Shown here: piece by piece, positions 20,354-31,763 of the stretch | Position numbering within the stretch: position 1 is the first letter of the stretch | Layout: every line of letters begins with the position of its first letter | DNA from: Atkinsonella hypoxylon | Taxonomy: Eukaryota; Ascomycota; Sordariomycetes; Hypocreales; Clavicipitaceae | DNA: 64,000 bases | Direction of reading: 5' to 3' | NCBI GenBank assembly: GCA_000729835.1 | Contig: JFHB01000006.1 | Span: forward strand, 310,001-374,000 | Translations under genes and position numbers: made by a program | Notes under the pieces: model-generated | The model's database searches: none | What the model saw: only the letters and a program-made list of their open reading frames with translations | Told to the model about the DNA's origin: nothing

Positions 20354-21971
20354 ATGCGCAACACACTGATTTTCGCTGGCAACTCTTGCCCAGTTCTCAC
20401 TGGACAGATATGTGAGAACCTCGGCATGACTCCTGCTGATGCCGAATTGACCCAATTCTCCAATGTGAGCTTCCCATAGCTCCTGCTTTCTGAGCTATTC
20501 ACCAACCTCACGAGCCGGTACCAGCTAACTATCCCAAGGGCGAAACTAGTGTGAGAATCCTAACGAGTGTGCGCGAAAAGGACGTTTTTGTTGTTCAGTC
20601 GGGAAGTCCAAGGATCAATGACTCCATCATGGAACTGCTCATCATGATCTCGGCCTGTAAAGGTGGCTCGGCAAATAAAATTACGGGTTTGTGCATCAGT
20701 CCACAACGTTTGTGTCATTATTTCCTGACCTCCATACAGCTGTTTTGCCTTATTTCCCTTATAGCCGCCAGTCTAAGAAAAAAGCCCACAGAGGTGCTAT
20801 CACGGCTAGAATGCTTGCCAACTTGCTCAATGTTGCAGGAGTCAAACATGTAATAACCGTTGATCTACATGCTTCTCAGATGCAAGGCTTCTTCAAATGT
20901 CCAGTCGACAACCTTCACGCCGAACCCATCATAGCTAAATGGATCCGACATAACGTTCACAATTGGCGAGAAGCGGTAGTCGTGTCGAAAAATGCCGGAG
21001 GTACCAAACGAGTAACTTCCCTGGCTGATGCCTTGAAGTTGAACTTCGGCATGGTTACTACGGACCGAAAGCGGGGTACGAACATGACGGCAAGCATGAT
21101 CATGAACCACCTCGATGGTATCGACAGACAGCCGGAGCTCGAAAATCCTTCAGCATGTAACATGCCCACCTCGAGTGCAGTTTACCCAGTTCCCAGACAG
21201 CAAACTACGCTGCCGGGGACCCGTGGCTTTGTTGACTCAAGTGTCCTTCCTACACGTCAGATAGCAGCCCCAGTGATTGCAACGGAATCGCAGCCTAACT
21301 CAGTGAGTGATAGTGACTCGGCTGGCTTTCGTAAAACGCCGGACCTGCCATTAAACCAAGACCAGGTTTATGATGACCGTCGTGCCCATGAGGTCATACA
21401 TGGTCGATTGGTTCGCGGTCATGTCGTGGAAGACGATTTTCCTTCACCGGCCATATCTACAACTGGAAATAGTCTTCACGAGGAGGACACAATGACCACG
21501 TCCCATGCGTCATCTTTCTTTGTTCCAGAAGGACAAATTCTGGGAGGAGGAGGAGACCCAGCTGCCAGTTCCGACGAAGAAGACAACGCCTTTCAAGACG
21601 CTAAAGCCGAACATATGATCACACTCGTTGGAAATGTCAGAAATCGTACGGTTTTCATCGTAGACGATATGATCGATAAGCCGGGCTCATGGATTGCTGC
21701 TGCAGAGACTGTTGTCAAGAAAGGAGGAGCGAAAAAAGTGTATTGTATTGCGACGCATGGCGTTTTTGGCGAAGACTTCTTGGAGCAACTGGAGGCATGC
21801 GAGTGCATCGACACAATTTTAGTCACCAACAGCTTCCCAATTAACCAAGATCGAGCCAGGAACATCAAAAAGCTTGTTGTTCTCGACCTGTCTTTTCTGC
21901 TTTCAGAAGCTATTCGGCGGAACCACTACGGCGAATCGATTTCGCCGTTGTTCCAGCATACTGGTGACTGA
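20354..21971 (+). CDS. prs5: Ribose-phosphate pyrophosphokinase, Prs5 type
   Basis: Makes phosphoribosyl pyrophosphate from ribose 5-phosphate and ATP for purine, pyrimidine, His, Trp and NAD synthesis; family members act as hetero-oligomers. Exons 20354-20464, 20539-20686 and 20740-21971; 496 aa. The N-terminal domain has NTLIFAGNSCPVLTGQICE and the splice-restored FSNGETSVRI. The metal-site block is VDLHASQMQGFF, and the PRPP-binding loop is VFIVDDMIDKPGSW, which has the PGS variant of the Prs1/Prs5 branch rather than the classic loop. A Ser/Asp/Glu-rich non-homologous insertion of about 170 residues sits between TTDRKRGTNMTASM and LVGNVRNRTVFIVDD, as in Prs5. In the Prs1/Prs5 branch such insertions are linked to cell-wall-integrity signalling (family knowledge). 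Introns are 74 and 53 nt. Confidence 0.92.
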
Positions 21972-22703
21972 TCAATCCAACTCTACACTTTTACGTTGCC
22001 TTGGGTACAAGTGTACCATGATCCGAATGAAGAAGTCATTATGGGGCTTCTGGATTGATTTTCTCAGCGCGGCGTCTCGGCAAATTCAATTGATGGCTCG
22101 GGTTGTCAATGCAATTAGAGTGCCTGTTTATTTTTTTTCCGTCTAGGGAGAGCAGTCTTTGAGCGAAGATTCGGGTTTTCTGAGATTTTCTGAACCCAAT
22201 CAAGGTGATTTTATGGTATGTGGTGCATATGTGACTATGAATTGATTGACAGCACATCGAAACGAACGTGACGAGTGCGAATGTCCCAGCGGTGCTACCA
22301 CTTGTGGTAGCAAGGATCTAATTCCTCCTATAATGGGTTCTTAACGGAACGCTGGCAGATTAATTTTTCCGATTCTAGAAGGCCTCAAATTCTGGCCTTG
22401 GTTGGTTATCGCCTTCCTGGCAGAGTGGATTTGGGGCAAGAGAAAGTTTCGTACATTACACATTCAGTTGATAGCATATACATTATATAGTTAGTAGACA
22501 GTGTGTGAAATGCAGTAGGCAACGTAACAGAATTTTTACCTCCATAGACTTCAGTCAATAATTGCACTCTATTTATTCATTGTAACTAACAACTAATAAA
22601 GCAACAATTTCCTCCGCGTCAAGTCAGCGAACTACAATATGGCTATGGGCCCTGACTGGGTATCCCCAAGAGGTGTAAGTGCGGTGTATATTCGATCAAT
22701 TCT
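21972..22703. other. Convergent intergenic region, prs5 and SDR 3' ends
   Basis: The flanking genes converge here, so this should be 3' UTR and terminator sequence for both. It contains one strong short palindrome at 22293-22312. No coding exon was recognised. Confidence 0.5.
22293..22312. repeat. Perfect 9-bp-stem palindrome with 2-nt loop
   Basis: TGCTACCAC and GTGGTAGCA flank a TT loop. It lies about 320 bp beyond the prs5 stop codon and 390 bp beyond the SDR stop, between convergent genes. It may be a 3'-end structure or a chance palindrome. Confidence 0.6.
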
Positions 22704-23999
22704 CTATGATTCTTTTCTGTGCATGATGAGAGCGGATGCCTTCAATGTTGAAGAACTGTGTTAGTTGCTTAATGCACGTACTCCGTCGTTCAAAGCATTG
22801 CAAACTCACCTGATGATTCGGGAATATCAATGTATCGGCAACTACGACGTTCTCGCGACGGGTTGCCGTAAAAACGACAACTTCTGCAATATCATCAGGT
22901 GTAAGAGGCTCGCACCCACTAGCATGCTATCAGCATTTGCGTGCCAGAAGAGGAGTGGCGCGACTTACGCATAGACCGCATCAGCCTTAACCTTGTCTCC
23001 ATTGAACCTGACCAGCGAGAACTCCTGGATGTCACTTGTCAGCAATTCTGTTCGTCAGATGAATGCTTCTCAGAAGTCAAGAATCATACAGTTTCGACTT
23101 GACCGGGATCTATCTCAATGACCCTGATTCGCGTGGCGATGAGCTCTTTTCGTAAGCTCTCTGTGAAGCTTCGTACTGCAGCTTTGGTTGCACAATATAT
23201 TGAACCGCCAGGATATGATTCGCGACCGGCTATCGACCCTACGTTGATTATGTCGCCTTGTCCACCATGGTCACGGCTTAGGAATACGGGTAGAAGAGCT
23301 TGCGTCATGTTGATTAGCCCAGTGACATTGGTAGCAAACATAATATGCATGTCGTCTTTGCTTATCTCAGGGGCACGCGCCACTCCTTTCACAAGACCAC
23401 TGATATAACCAAAGATGTCAGCCATTCTGGAATTGGATTAGAGATGTGATTGTAGGTGTCCTAACAACCAAACCAGAGACACTTAAACCTGCATGAACAA
23501 TGTGGACTATATATGGCATCACTCACGCATTATTGACAAGTACGTGGATATCTCTCCATTCTTCCGGTAAGTTATGAACGAAATTTCGGACCTCTTCCGC
23601 GTTGCTCACGTCAAGTTTCACTGGGAGGACCTTCACTCCATCTCCCACTTCTTGGCAAATAGCCGATGCTATCTCGTGCAGAGAGTCTATTCGACGAGCA
23701 GCGAGAATTAGGCGCAAATTTTCAGGAACCGTGCGTGCAAATTCAAAGGCAGTAGACCGCCCAATTCCAGAAGATGCGCCGGTGATTAGCACAGTCTTGC
23801 CGGACAGGCGCCTGGCTGCTGCAGATGTCATAGCACGCGACGTGCAACTTAGCCCGGCGCTCCTGAAATGGCTGGCAAAGTCTGTGATATGACTTCTGCC
23901 GCGAGGAAACCTCGATATCGGGAAGTTACTGGGGAGAGAATGTGAGGCAGCTGCAGAATAAGTTAGAAACGTACGAACAACAGTGGTCCAAGGACTCAT
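22704..23999 (-). CDS. Short-chain dehydrogenase/reductase, Ymr226c type
   Basis: NADP-dependent classical SDR; the yeast homologue Ymr226c oxidises serine, threonine and other 3-hydroxy acids. Exons 23999-23527, 23399-23090, 23024-22969, 22918-22810 and 22739-22704; 327 aa. Cofactor motif TGASSGIG, structural NNAG restored across intron 1, and catalytic Ser (INVGSIAGRES) with Tyr-x-x-x-Lys (YCATK) are present. The exon-3 join gives PGQVETEFSLVRFNGDKVKA, and the tiny last exon gives the family's C-terminal NHQ-ASALIMHRKES. The last acceptor is AAG rather than CAG/TAG; it was chosen because it restores that conserved end. The ATG at 23999 adds 56 residues rich in Ser and Arg before MTSAAARRLSGKTVLITG; the family's usual start is at 23831. 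Confidence 0.9.
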
Positions 24000-24583
24000 C
24001 GGGATAGGGTTGAGGGACGGCTCTTTTGATCCATGAGTTCACGAAGAGTATTCAGTGGACGATAACACCTCACCTCCCCTCCCTTCCCCACTTTTTTTAT
24101 CTTTATTAAACATGCAGTTTAGACAAAATCAGGTAATCAATAATTAAGCAGTAAAATTCTCAACATAGCTCTACGCTGGAGTAGAACTAATTTCACTCTT
24201 CATACCTCTGGCTGGCACGGCTGCTGGATCCACCAGGTGATGCTGATTACAGAACCTTTGATGTTGTGTGCATTCTTGCTGTAGCAGCAGCAGTAATTAG
24301 TAGCTTGTGCAGAAGTATACAGGCAGAGTCACAAGTTTAGCAAATCGTACAGATTGGGCAAAGAGGCTTGGCAGATGCAACGTTTTCCAAATAACACTTG
24401 AAATGACTGAACTTGTCTAATGGCACAATATTTGGCACCACACGATGTCGCGATTCCTCAAGCAACGTACCCCACCGACGTATACCAGATATACTTTCTC
24501 CTCCTACTCCGTAGGGTAGTCCTCATGTCTAAGGCGCACAATTGCTCCTTGCGGTAGATGAAATTGCGCAAATGTTGCATTCA
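24000..24583. other. Intergenic region, SDR promoter
   Basis: Both flanking genes are on the minus strand. A C/T-rich run near 24070-24105 lies just upstream of the SDR start and may be a promoter pyrimidine tract. No other feature was seen. Confidence 0.45.
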
Positions 24584-25216
24584 TCATCCGGACCCGCCCT
24601 CGCCATCGAAAGGAGGCGCCTTTAGAGTCTTTCTTGGCGGTGGTTCTGTAGTTGTCGTAGCTGGTGGCTTAGGAGTTCTCTCTGTGCCCCAGTAATGATA
24701 GGACTCAAACCCGGGACAATCCCAGATATAGAAGTTTCGCTTGTACTTCTCTCCGATACTTGCGGCAATCTCCATTGCCATTTTGACGACGTCCTTTTGA
24801 AAGCAGCCTGCCCAGTTGAAGGTTGGGTTGTTAAATCCAAACATAACGTCCCCCCATTCACGTCCGTTGACGTATTTGAAATGCCAATCGGTTACTGGGC
24901 AGTGGCGTGCACGCAGGGTAGAATACAAGACTGAACCCCATTCGCCATACCAGCCTCCCCCAGCGTCGAATTCCATGTCTATGTTTGTCCTGCATCGTAG
25001 CCACATCCATCTGCGCTCCTCATAATCCCGCTCAGATATTGGCTGGTCGAAAAGTCGTACGGATTCAACCTGTGGAAGGTGACAAACCGAGTCTTTGAGC
25101 CGATCCGGTCCTCCATGTTCGTCGCGGAATGTGCTGTTGGTGTTTGTCGTTTGCGCTTCCACCGCGCGAAGGAAGACCAGGTAAAGAAGGACATAGATAT
25201 ACTGAAACGAGTTCAT
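24584..25216 (-). CDS. Small secreted protein of unknown family
   Basis: Not recognised. 210 aa from the ATG at 25216; the frame is open to a GTG four codons upstream. The N-terminus is a clear signal peptide (MNSFQYIYVLLYLVFLRAVEA) with likely cleavage before QTTNT. The mature part has five cysteines, many aromatic residues and Trp-rich blocks (RRWMWLRCRT, GGGWYGEWGSVL, GREWGDVMFGFNNPTFNWAG, FYIWDCPGF). It ends in a Pro/Thr tail (TPKPPATTTTEPPPR) that could be O-glycosylated. No transmembrane segment or GPI signal is apparent at the C-terminus. It stands alone between the SDR and ula1. A secreted effector-like or wall-associated role is possible, but nothing in the sequence proves it. Confidence 0.65.
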   Translation of the reverse strand: MNSFQYIYVLLYLVFLRAVEAQTTNTNSTFRDEHGGPDRLKDSVCHLPQVESVRLFDQPISERDYEERRWMWLRCRTNIDMEFDAGGGWYGEWGSVLYSTLRARHCPVTDWHFKYVNGREWGDVMFGFNNPTFNWAGCFQKDVVKMAMEIAASIGEKYKRNFYIWDCPGFESYHYWGTERTPKPPATTTTEPPPRKTLKAPPFDGEGGSG

Positions 25217-25936
25217 TGGCACTGACACAAAAAAGACAGACCAAAATAGATAGTTCAGGGATAAGAGCGATGAATAATATTGTAGGAATCGAGCTGGTCC
25301 AAAATTTATTCTCCTTCTGTTATTGGTATGAATTATGGATGATTTGCTGAATCTGAGAGAGTGTGTTAGATTTTATAAGGAGTCCTTAACGCGTGATGCT
25401 AAGATTGTGACCGACATGAATAAAATGTAAACCATCAGTTAAGCTTCGCGCCATCTGACTGTGTCAAAACTTTCTGCCAAGTTTCCACTTGTTCAGCCTC
25501 AGAAGTTCTCGGCAGCCATAGAGGGAGCTAGTCAAGTAGTCCATTTCTCGAATTGCGTGGCCTCGACATCTCGAAAGCTTTATACTTATACAGAGAAAAG
25601 ATTTCAGGAAATAATTAAAACATTACATATACATGTGCATATACCTGCAGCCTGAACCTGTGGAGCGCTTGACACGATGCTAGCGCACGATGTATCTGGT
25701 TGTTGAAGGAGTCATAATAAGGACTGGACCAAATTAGCAGCCGCATCATCGTGGTTGACTGCTACTCACGGCCTAGTTGACCCCACCGACAAGCGAACCC
25801 ACCTACTGCATGTCGCAGCGATCAGACACAAGCTTTTTGGGCGTCAGTGCACTCAGAGCCACATACTTCAGGAGCCTGTGCGAAACTTCGTTTTGCCACT
25901 TTACTGAGGTTGAGTCACAGCTACTGGCGAAATAAT
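25217..25936. promoter_or_regulatory. Divergent promoter region, secreted protein gene and ula1
   Basis: This 720-bp stretch separates two divergent start codons. It is AT-rich near 25260-25430. No coding exon or specific binding site could be assigned. Confidence 0.45.
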
Positions 25937-27837
25937 ATGGCTTCTGAAAAAATTGACCTACTCCTACATGGCCCAACTGACAAAGAACGGAAATACGACC
26001 GACAATTACGTCTTTGGGCCGCAAGTGGTCAAGCCGCCTTAGAAGCCGCAAACATTCTACTTGTCAATACTGGTGGCGGCTCTCTAGCCATCGAGACTTT
26101 GAAGAATTTAGTTTTGCCAGGTTTGAGATTTTCAGATCCTTTCAGCAGCCTCAGCGGCGTCCTTCCTAACTCGTCGTACCAGGCATTGGAAGCTTCACAA
26201 TCGTTGATGATGCGATCGTTGAGGATGTAGACCTTGGGGTGAATTTTTTCCTCGATGAGGCATGCTTGGGCAGATCTCGGGCCCTTTGTTGCAGAGACTA
26301 TCTTGTGGAACTGAACCCTGAGGTAAAGGGCGATTGGTATCCCAAAGAAAAAGTAAGTTTCTTCGATTATCTTCTAATTTTGACATCAGTCTACTCTGAC
26401 CTTTGAAGAAGGAAACTGTCGATCTGAAGAAACTGGTGACTTCTTCAGGGCTATTTTCCATGATTCTCTACACCTTGCCTCTCGAATCTCAGCATGTAAA
26501 ATTTCTAGAATCCTACTCTAAGCAGCACAATATTCCACTTCTGGTTGGTAACTGCTCGGGTTTCTACGCCTACTTTTCATTGGAGCTACATAAATTGCTT
26601 CCCGTTGTAGACACCCATCCGGACAATTCCGCGATGGTGGATCTGAGGCTACTAAATCCATGGCCAGAGCTCTCCGCCTTTGCGAGCCGCATGACCGACA
26701 ACATCGAAAATCAAGAAGATCATGATCACGGACACATACCGTTGATTGCAATCCTTCTCTACTACCTCGAAAGGTGGAAACTGTTGCACAATGGTGATGT
26801 TCCGAAAACATATTCAGACAAGGTTGCTTTTCGAGCACTTGTAGCTCAAGGGGCCAGAACAAACAACCCTGAAGGTGGCGAAGAAAACTTCGATGAGGCT
26901 GTTGCAGCAGTAATGAAGCATATAACTGATTCATCCATGCCGAACTCTTTGCAAGAAATCTTTAAACATGAACAGCTCTCAAAGGTCGGTCTTTTGTTGA
27001 TCTAGTTCATCATTCTTGGATGTTAGGCGTATGCTGAGATACCACCCAGGATAACTCGTCGGACAGTTTTTGGGTCATTGCCAACGCCGTACAACTGTTC
27101 TATCGGAAGCACCGGCAGCTCCCGCTTCCTGGAAGAGTACCAGACATGAAGGCTCAGTCTGGTGTTTATGTTGAACTCCAGTCTATATACAAAGCCAAGG
27201 CAAAAGCAGACGTTGACGAGGTCATGGCAATCGTTCGTGACTTGCCCGGTGGGCTTCAGATCGAGCGGGACGAGGTTGAATTGTTCTGCAAGAATGCGAG
27301 GTTCATAAAGCTTTTGCATGACCCAAATAACGAACCAAATAACCATCAAGTTATTCGTAAGTCGATGTTTTTCAAGCTGTAACTATGCAGAAGAAACCGA
27401 TCTCGCTAACACAATCAATAACACAATCAGAGCAAGAGTTAGCCAATGACGAGATAGCCGCAACCTCGGGCCCTGAGGTGCCCTTCTCATCAATACCAAT
27501 TTTTCTTGTGCTTCAGACATCAGCCTTGGCTCCCTCAGCTAGTGTCGAAGACCTGGTAAAACTCCTCACAGATTTTGCACCAGAATTCCGAGGCAACCAA
27601 CGACTACTACAAGTAGTACAGGAGGTGTCTCGCTCGGATCATGGAGAACTTCACAATATTGCTTCCATCATGGGAGGGATGATAGCACAAGAGATGATCA
27701 AAATCGTCACAAGGCAGTATGTTCCTATTGACAATACTTGTGTTTTTGATGGCATAGAAAGCCGCTGCCAAATACTACGGCTCAACCTTAGCAGCAACTG
27801 TGTAAGGTCTCTAATACCTGTAGATAATGGAGCGTAA
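25937..27837 (+). CDS. ula1: NEDD8-activating enzyme E1 regulatory subunit (Ula1/APP-BP1)
   Basis: Partner of Uba3 in the heterodimeric E1 that activates NEDD8/Rub1 for cullin modification. Five exons: 25937-26120, 26183-26352, 26409-26984, 27050-27356 and 27431-27837; 547 aa. The N-terminal ThiF-like segment reads KERKYDRQLRLWAASGQAAL, and IGSFTIVDDAIVEDVDLG is restored by intron 1. Later blocks match APP-BP1: DSFWVIANAVQLFYRKHRQL after intron 3, ELHNIASIMGGMIAQEMIKI, and TRQYVPIDNTCVFDG. As in the family there is no catalytic cysteine domain. Donor 3 is GTCGGT, weaker than the others; the phase and the stop codon in the unspliced frame demand an intron there. Acceptor 4 follows a CTAAC branch site and keeps the reading frame, unlike the nearer CAG. 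Confidence 0.9.
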
Positions 27838-28609
27838 ACAAAATCTATCGTCTCAGCCGTTTGTGCCGTGACCTGAAGTATCATCTTGAGTATCTTATTT
27901 ATCCTGTTTGCGCCCCAGCCTTGCACTGTGTGATTGATGACACACGTACGCACCCACGTAAGGAGCTTCGCTCGTAGCTGTCATTTGCACGTGAAGCAAG
28001 AAGCATTCTCAGATCAAGTGGACAGCAGCATACTAACTGGAGTTGAAGAACAGTTATTCGACCACCAATTTGCAATCCCGTGGCAACGAACAATTTTGTA
28101 TCGACGCATGAAGTGGACGGCTGCATAAAGTGGGGCACGCGGCGACGCAGTCTTTATGTTCCACATGTTGTCAACTTCCTATCCTCTGTATCGTGGCAAG
28201 ATTGGATATATTTATCCTCTCACGTGTTCCTATCAGCCGTCTGTAGTTCTAAGGCAGGCGGCTTCCATCCTCTTCCTGGCTTATTCGATCGCAACCTCGT
28301 ATTTGGCTCTCGATCGAGCTACCTTCAACAGTACCTACCTACATAGGAATCAACTCGGTACGCGTTTCTTATCGGCCAATATCGCCCTTGCTCGCATAAC
28401 GCACGATTTGACCTTAATATCTTCTCCAACATTGAAATTCAAAAAGAAACGAGATACATCAAGCAAAGAGTTGTTCATAATTAATCCGTCGAATGCGGTA
28501 GTGACTGCATCATTGACGATAGTTGCCATAATTCAAGAAGACGCTGCCGCGCATCGCGCCCCAGACTTAGCGCCCCAGAGCCCACAAGGTGATTCATTAT
28601 TATGAACTC
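27838..28609. other. Intergenic region between ula1 and ynd1
   Basis: This carries the ula1 3' end and the ynd1 promoter. It contains a 149-codon plus-strand frame (28156-28605) beginning with ATG but lacking any recognisable domain, signal or supporting splice pattern, so it is not called as a gene. Confidence 0.45.
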
Positions 28610-30711
28610 ATGGGAAAACATTGTGAGATAAAAATCCCCTGCACACTCAAAACAATCAAGCCGCCTCTAACTAAGTTGTCTTGGTAGCACAATATGGTGT
28701 AATCCTAGACGCTGGATCGTCTGGGACTCGCATCTACATATACAAATGGAAACACCCGATAGCAGTGAGAAAGAGTGCGTCTCTTGCAGAATTACGAAAG
28801 TTGCCAAAGTTGAAATTGTCAAGAAGCAAGAAGATACACCCGGGCATTGCCAGTTTTGCGGATGACATGGCATCAGTCGGCCGCGATCATCTCCAAGCTC
28901 TTATAGATACAGCGCTTGATGAAGTACCGGCCGACAAAGTCGAAGCCACACCAATATTTTTAATGGCAACCGCCGGCGTTCGATTTCTCCCCAAGTTCCA
29001 GCAAAAATCGCTTCTTAAAGGCATATGTACATATTTAAGATCGACCACGAAATTTAATCTTCCCAGTTGTGAGGATCGAGTGCGTGTCATTTCTGGAGAG
29101 ACGGAGGGACTCTATGGGTGGATTGCAGTCAATTATCTTTTGGAGAGCCTGGACCAGCCTGAAGAACACTCCCACGGAAAAGGACATCACACATACGGCT
29201 TTTTAGACATGGGTGGTGCCTCAGCGCAAATCGCGTTTGCACCCAATGAGACGGAGGCCCGTCGGCACGCAAATGACCTAAAACTGATCCGGCTGCGGCA
29301 TCTAGATGGATCGTCGTCTGATTTCAGAATCTTCAGCGCTACGTGGTTGGGGTTCGGTGCCAACAAAGCTCGGTCACGGTACGTTCAGACCTTGGTGGAG
29401 AGTCACGGTGACTCCGACGAAGAGATTCCCGATCCTTGCATACCCAAAGGACTTCGTATAGTCGATAAGAAAAATCCATCATCAGATGATGCTGCGGGTG
29501 CTGAGTACACTTTGGTTGGTACCGGCGCCTTTGATGAGTGTTTGAGGAAGACTTATCCATTGCTCGGTAAGGATAAACCGTGCGAAGATCATCCATGTCT
29601 CCTGAACGGCCAACATGTTCCAGCAATTGATTTCGAAGTCAACCGCTTTATTGGTGTGTCAGAATATTGGCATGCCACCCACGGTGTCTTCGGGAAAGAT
29701 GATAAAGCATATGACCTTGCGACATTTCAGCATAAAGTCATGGAATTCTGCAGTCAAGATTGGGAAGCCATACAAAGAGAAAACACGAAGCGAAGGAAAT
29801 CGTATGACCAGAAAATTAAAGACGTGCAGGAGGCTTGCTTTAAAGCTTCGTGGCTAATAAACATTCTCTATGAGGGTATAGGGATTCCTCGTGTGGGTTC
29901 GGGGTCATCAATGCTGGCCAATCTCACGGCAACAAATAGCTTAGATAAAGCAACGGCCAAGCAAGATTTTTGGAACCCTTTTAATCCTGTCGACACTGTT
30001 CAAGGTGTAGAGGTGAGCTGGACACTGGGAAAGATGGTCCTTTACGCCTCAGGTCAGATATTGCCGAATAATCCGTCATTGCCCGTCGGATTTGGCAGTA
30101 ATGTAGCATCGGGGACCTCGCCTGACTTCGAGCATGCAGGATCTATACCCCTATCTTCAGACTCCTACGAAGATTCGAGCTCTGATTCGGATGAGGTTTA
30201 TTCCCTGGGCCTTGGGACCATGTATAACATTCTCGGATTAGTGGCGGTCATTATCTTAGTGGCGTACATTTTTCGAAAGCCCGATCGAAGACACCGACTA
30301 TCAAGCACGCTCACTCATTGGCGACGACAGTACTGCCGCAAATCGAAACGAAGATGGACCTTCCTGAGCCGACTATTTGATCGTGGTTCAGTGAATTATG
30401 AACGAGTTCTGGAAGAAGGGGATACCGCTGCTTATGAATTAGAAGCCGCTTCTGATGATCCAAACTGCTCTGACATCACTCAAGCATTGCGTGGCAACCA
30501 GCATTCAGAAACAACGCCGAAGCTTAACTTAGAATGCTTCCACCAGGTCCACCCGCCTTCGGTTATGGATCGAGCTGGTTTGGTGCTTCGGACTGAAAGT
30601 CGAGAGCGCCTCTCCACTAATGTCCAGATGTTGAATGCTGGGAAGAGGAGTAGAGCAGGCAGTCCTGCTCGTTTAAAAAGCCCTTTCAAGGCTCCTTTGC
30701 AAGATACTTGA
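28610..30711 (+). CDS. ynd1: Golgi apyrase Ynd1 (GDA1/CD39 family)
   Basis: Hydrolyses nucleoside di- and triphosphates, mainly GDP/UDP released by Golgi glycosyltransferases, so that sugar-nucleotide exchange continues. A 13-nt first exon (28610-28622, MGKH) joins across a 65-nt intron to 28688-30711; 678 aa. Without that mini-exon the frame has no ATG, only TTG. Apyrase conserved regions: DAGSSGTR (residues 11-18), ATAGVR, GETEGLYGWIAVNYL and FLDMGGASAQIAF. One C-terminal transmembrane helix (NILGLVAVIILVAYIF) is followed by a basic cytoplasmic tail of about 150 residues, the Ynd1 topology. It converges with opi10; the intergenic gap is 437 bp. Confidence 0.92.
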
Positions 30712-31148
30712 TTGATATTCACGTAGTGCAAGCACCAGTGTATAGGGACTCCCATTTGCATGCGCTTTTTCTATTTCTTGTGCTTCTATGGCGTTATCCA
30801 TTACTCACTGTGGTTCGAAGTGTCTTTTTTACATCATGACTGCTTTGTATGCGTAATTGCTGTTGAACTGCCATTAGTATTGATGGAATAGACGCGACAT
30901 TTTTTGGCTAGGAAATATGCTTCATGGGAACGCAACTGGCCATTGAAGACCGATGGACGTTGGATATCGGTATTTAAATTTCACCAAGTAGTAGCGAGTG
31001 TGGCAATAATGATCTTACAATTGAGCAAGATCTTGTAGAGTGAGCAGTACGGAGGTTAGACTGGGACTTAATGAAGGATATTATGTCATAATTGCCACCT
31101 TGGTGAATACTTAGCTAGTCATTTGTCATGGTACGTCCGTTGCGAATT
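30712..31148. other. Convergent intergenic region, ynd1 and opi10 3' ends
   Basis: Probable 3' UTRs of two convergent genes. Nothing else was seen. Confidence 0.45.
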
Positions 31149-31763
31149 TCAGTTATCCTGTCTATCAAGAAATCCTGGATCGGCACGAATGCGAGCTTCA
31201 AACTTCCGCCACCACTCCTCGAAAGCCTTGAGCGGAACAACTTCAACACCACCAGGGCCAGGGGTTCCGCTGAAGCTTGCCAGGAAGTTGAATGCATTTT
31301 GTATGATACGTTGGGCTAGCACGGCAGTAGGAAGCTGTGGCATATGGGAACTTTGGGCTGAGGCGTTCGCTTTTCCGTGTGACAGCTCCTGGAGCTGTTG
31401 CTCGACTGACTCAGCAGACTCGATTGAAATTCCAATCACCATTCCGTCACCGTCATTCTCCACAGCTTTTGGAGTGACCTTGAATAAGGCACTACTCTTG
31501 CCGCCCCCGATGCCTCCGAGGAATTTGAACGTCGGTGTTCCTCCAGATTGAGCTGCGATAGCAACGTCTCTCACTGTTCCGATGTAAATAGCTGCTGCAG
31601 TTCCCTCTGAAAGTGATATATTAGGTAAGAGAAAGACCATTATGTGTGAGATCATCTTGACTGTTGGGAGCGTATAAAGGAATGAGGTTGGCGATGGCGC
31701 CGAGGTAGGTTCCGTGATAAGCTGTTGACCAGCAGGGACAATACCAAAGAGGGGTCCAGACAT
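31149..31763 (-). CDS. opi10: Opi10/Hikeshi-family protein
   Basis: Homologue of Hikeshi, the carrier that imports Hsp70 into the nucleus on heat stress; yeast Opi10 is linked to inositol and phospholipid regulation. Single exon, 204 aa, the usual family length. Family blocks in order: MSGPLFGIVPAGQQL, FLYTLPTVKMISHIMVFLLP, AAAIYIGTVRDVAIAAQ, FKFLGGIGGGKSSALFKV, and a C-terminal helical part ending FEEWWRKFEARIRADPGFL. The FG-like interaction loop of the N-terminal domain is reduced here. The first ATG of the frame is at 31763. Confidence 0.92.
   Translation of the reverse strand: MSGPLFGIVPAGQQLITEPTSAPSPTSFLYTLPTVKMISHIMVFLLPNISLSEGTAAAIYIGTVRDVAIAAQSGGTPTFKFLGGIGGGKSSALFKVTPKAVENDGDGMVIGISIESAESVEQQLQELSHGKANASAQSSHMPQLPTAVLAQRIIQNAFNFLASFSGTPGPGGVEVVPLKAFEEWWRKFEARIRADPGFLDRQDN

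Noticed and set aside
27385..27837. Separate small gene starting at the ATG at 27385
   Set aside because: Its content is the C-terminal exon of ula1. The exon begins at 27431 after a CTAAC branch site, which gives the correct phase.
28156..28605. 149-codon open frame with ATG upstream of ynd1
   Set aside because: No domain, signal or plausible splice sites; it ends only 5 nt before the ynd1 start codon and its composition is unremarkable. A frame this long can occur by chance in 64 kb.
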